Below, in pieces: positions 24,259 to 24,893 of a stretch of DNA of 24,893 bases. This DNA comes from an uncultured Collinsella sp. GTDB lineage: Bacteria > Actinomycetota > Coriobacteriia > Coriobacteriales > Coriobacteriaceae. The notes beneath the pieces were generated by a model. The model was not told the DNA's origin and did not search any database. It was given only the letters and a program-made list of their open reading frames with translations. Within the stretch, counting starts at the first letter, position 1; the number at the start of each line of letters is the position of its first letter. A program made the translations under genes and the position numbers. The DNA lies in NCBI GenBank assembly GCA_902494035.1, contig CABURV010000028.1, positions 1 through 24,893 of the forward strand, in the 5' to 3' direction.

Positions 24259-24318
24259 CCAGTGTGGAACGAGGACGCCCGTTGCCGCGTGCGATGGGCT
24301 TGTAATAAGAGGAGAGCC

Positions 24319-24893
24319 ATGTCGAAGCAGGCAGTCGTTGGAATCTTGGCGCATGTCGATGCCGGCAAGACCACGTTGGCCGAGGCCATGCTGTTCAACG
24401 CGGGTCGCATTCGCAAGCGCGGCCGCGTGGACGATGGCGATTCGCATCTGGACACTAACGCGATCGAGCGTGAGCGCGGCATTACGATCTTCTCGTCGCA
24501 GGCCGTGCTCGACCACGGCGATACCCGCGTCATGCTTGTGGATGCACCAGGGCATGTCGATTTTTCTGCCGAGGCGGAGCGTACATTGCGCGCACTCGAC
24601 TACGCGATTTTGGTTGTGGGTGCCAACGACGGCGTGCAGGGGCATACCGAAACCCTGTGGCGCCTGCTTGCGCGCTATGATATTCCGACGTTCATCTATA
24701 TCAACAAAATCGATTTGGAGAATCCCGGCCGTGATGTTTTGCTGGCACAACTTGGGCAGTGTCTTTCCGAGGGTTGCCTGGATGCCAACGAACTGCTGGC
24801 GGGCGGCGTCGTTCAGGAGGACGCTGCTGCGTTGGACGAGGCGGCGCTTGAGGAGTTTCTTGAGGCGGGTGAGCTTTCTGTCGCAACGCTGTC
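24319..24893 (+). CDS. TetM-like translational GTPase (ribosomal protection/EF-G-like family), 3' end outside window
   Basis: The first 191 residues are visible and the frame is open to the window end. The family is usually about 640-900 residues. P-loop GILAHVDAGKTTL is at 8-20, switch I region AIERERGITIFSSQ at 48-61, G3 DAPGH at 75-79 (Ala in place of the usual Thr) followed by VDFSAEAERTLRALDYAILVVGANDGVQGHT, and G4 NKID at 129-132. The block order and spacing are closer to TetM/TetO than to EF-G or RF3. Such proteins remove tetracycline from ribosomes, but housekeeping paralogues without proven resistance are common in gut actinobacteria and Firmicutes, so resistance should not be assumed. 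GAGGAGAG precedes the ATG. Confidence 0.88.
   Translation, partial: MSKQAVVGILAHVDAGKTTLAEAMLFNAGRIRKRGRVDDGDSHLDTNAIERERGITIFSSQAVLDHGDTRVMLVDAPGHVDFSAEAERTLRALDYAILVVGANDGVQGHTETLWRLLARYDIPTFIYINKIDLENPGRDVLLAQLGQCLSEGCLDANELLAGGVVQEDAAALDEAALEEFLEAGELSVATL

Overview
The window is GC-rich, densely packed bacterial chromosome with short intergenic gaps and strong AAGGAG-type ribosome binding sites. Gene content suggests an actinobacterium of the class Coriobacteriia, probably a Collinsella relative. The clues are hybrid histidine kinases with periplasmic solute-binding sensors, an MscL with a zinc-ribbon tail, a Tet-like ribosomal GTPase, and GGGAC-core palindromic repeats. The assignment rests on family resemblance only; there is no rRNA gene in the window. 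I see no tRNA, rRNA, CRISPR array, transposase, integrase or phage module.

Layout. 2-979: 3' part of a MalY/PatB-type aminotransferase. 1124-4181: a lipoprotein solute-binding sensor gene broken by a frameshift, then a hybrid histidine kinase translationally coupled to it (ATGA). 4251-7577 (minus): a flavin-nucleotide-binding protein and a second hybrid kinase with two solute-binding domains fused to its N terminus. The two kinase loci converge on a 17-bp perfect hairpin. 7775-10199 (plus): a small K+ channel, a LOG-family nucleotide hydrolase and a ClC chloride transporter. 10290-12270 (minus): a GntR/YtrA-type regulator with an ABC ATPase and an ABC-2 membrane protein, behind a palindromic promoter. 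12486-15668 (plus): release factor 3, a queuosine-precursor transporter with a possible preQ1-type leader, and an SDR oxidoreductase, ending in a strong terminator. 15720-17436 (minus): uracil-DNA glycosylase and an EamA exporter, the latter divergent from a LysR regulator (17595-18464). 18489-19871 (minus): a MATE exporter. 19933-20075: an array of degenerate palindromic repeat units. 20130-24073: two rRNA methyltransferases (RlmA, RsmJ), a 4-TM protein, a 47-aa membrane peptide, a zinc-ribbon protein, a GNAT acetyltransferase and MscL. 24319-end: 5' part of a TetM-like translational GTPase.

How it fits together. Most of the window is housekeeping, with a leaning to translation (RF3, RlmA, RsmJ, queuosine precursor uptake, a ribosomal GTPase) and to ion and osmotic control (K+ channel, ClC, MscL). 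The less ordinary parts are the two related sensor-kinase loci, one with a split and broken sensor and one with a fused sensor; the mosaic of GGGAC-core repeats at 7666-7722, 19933-20075 and 20947-20983; the K+ channel/LOG/ClC grouping; and the leader of the queuosine-precursor transporter.
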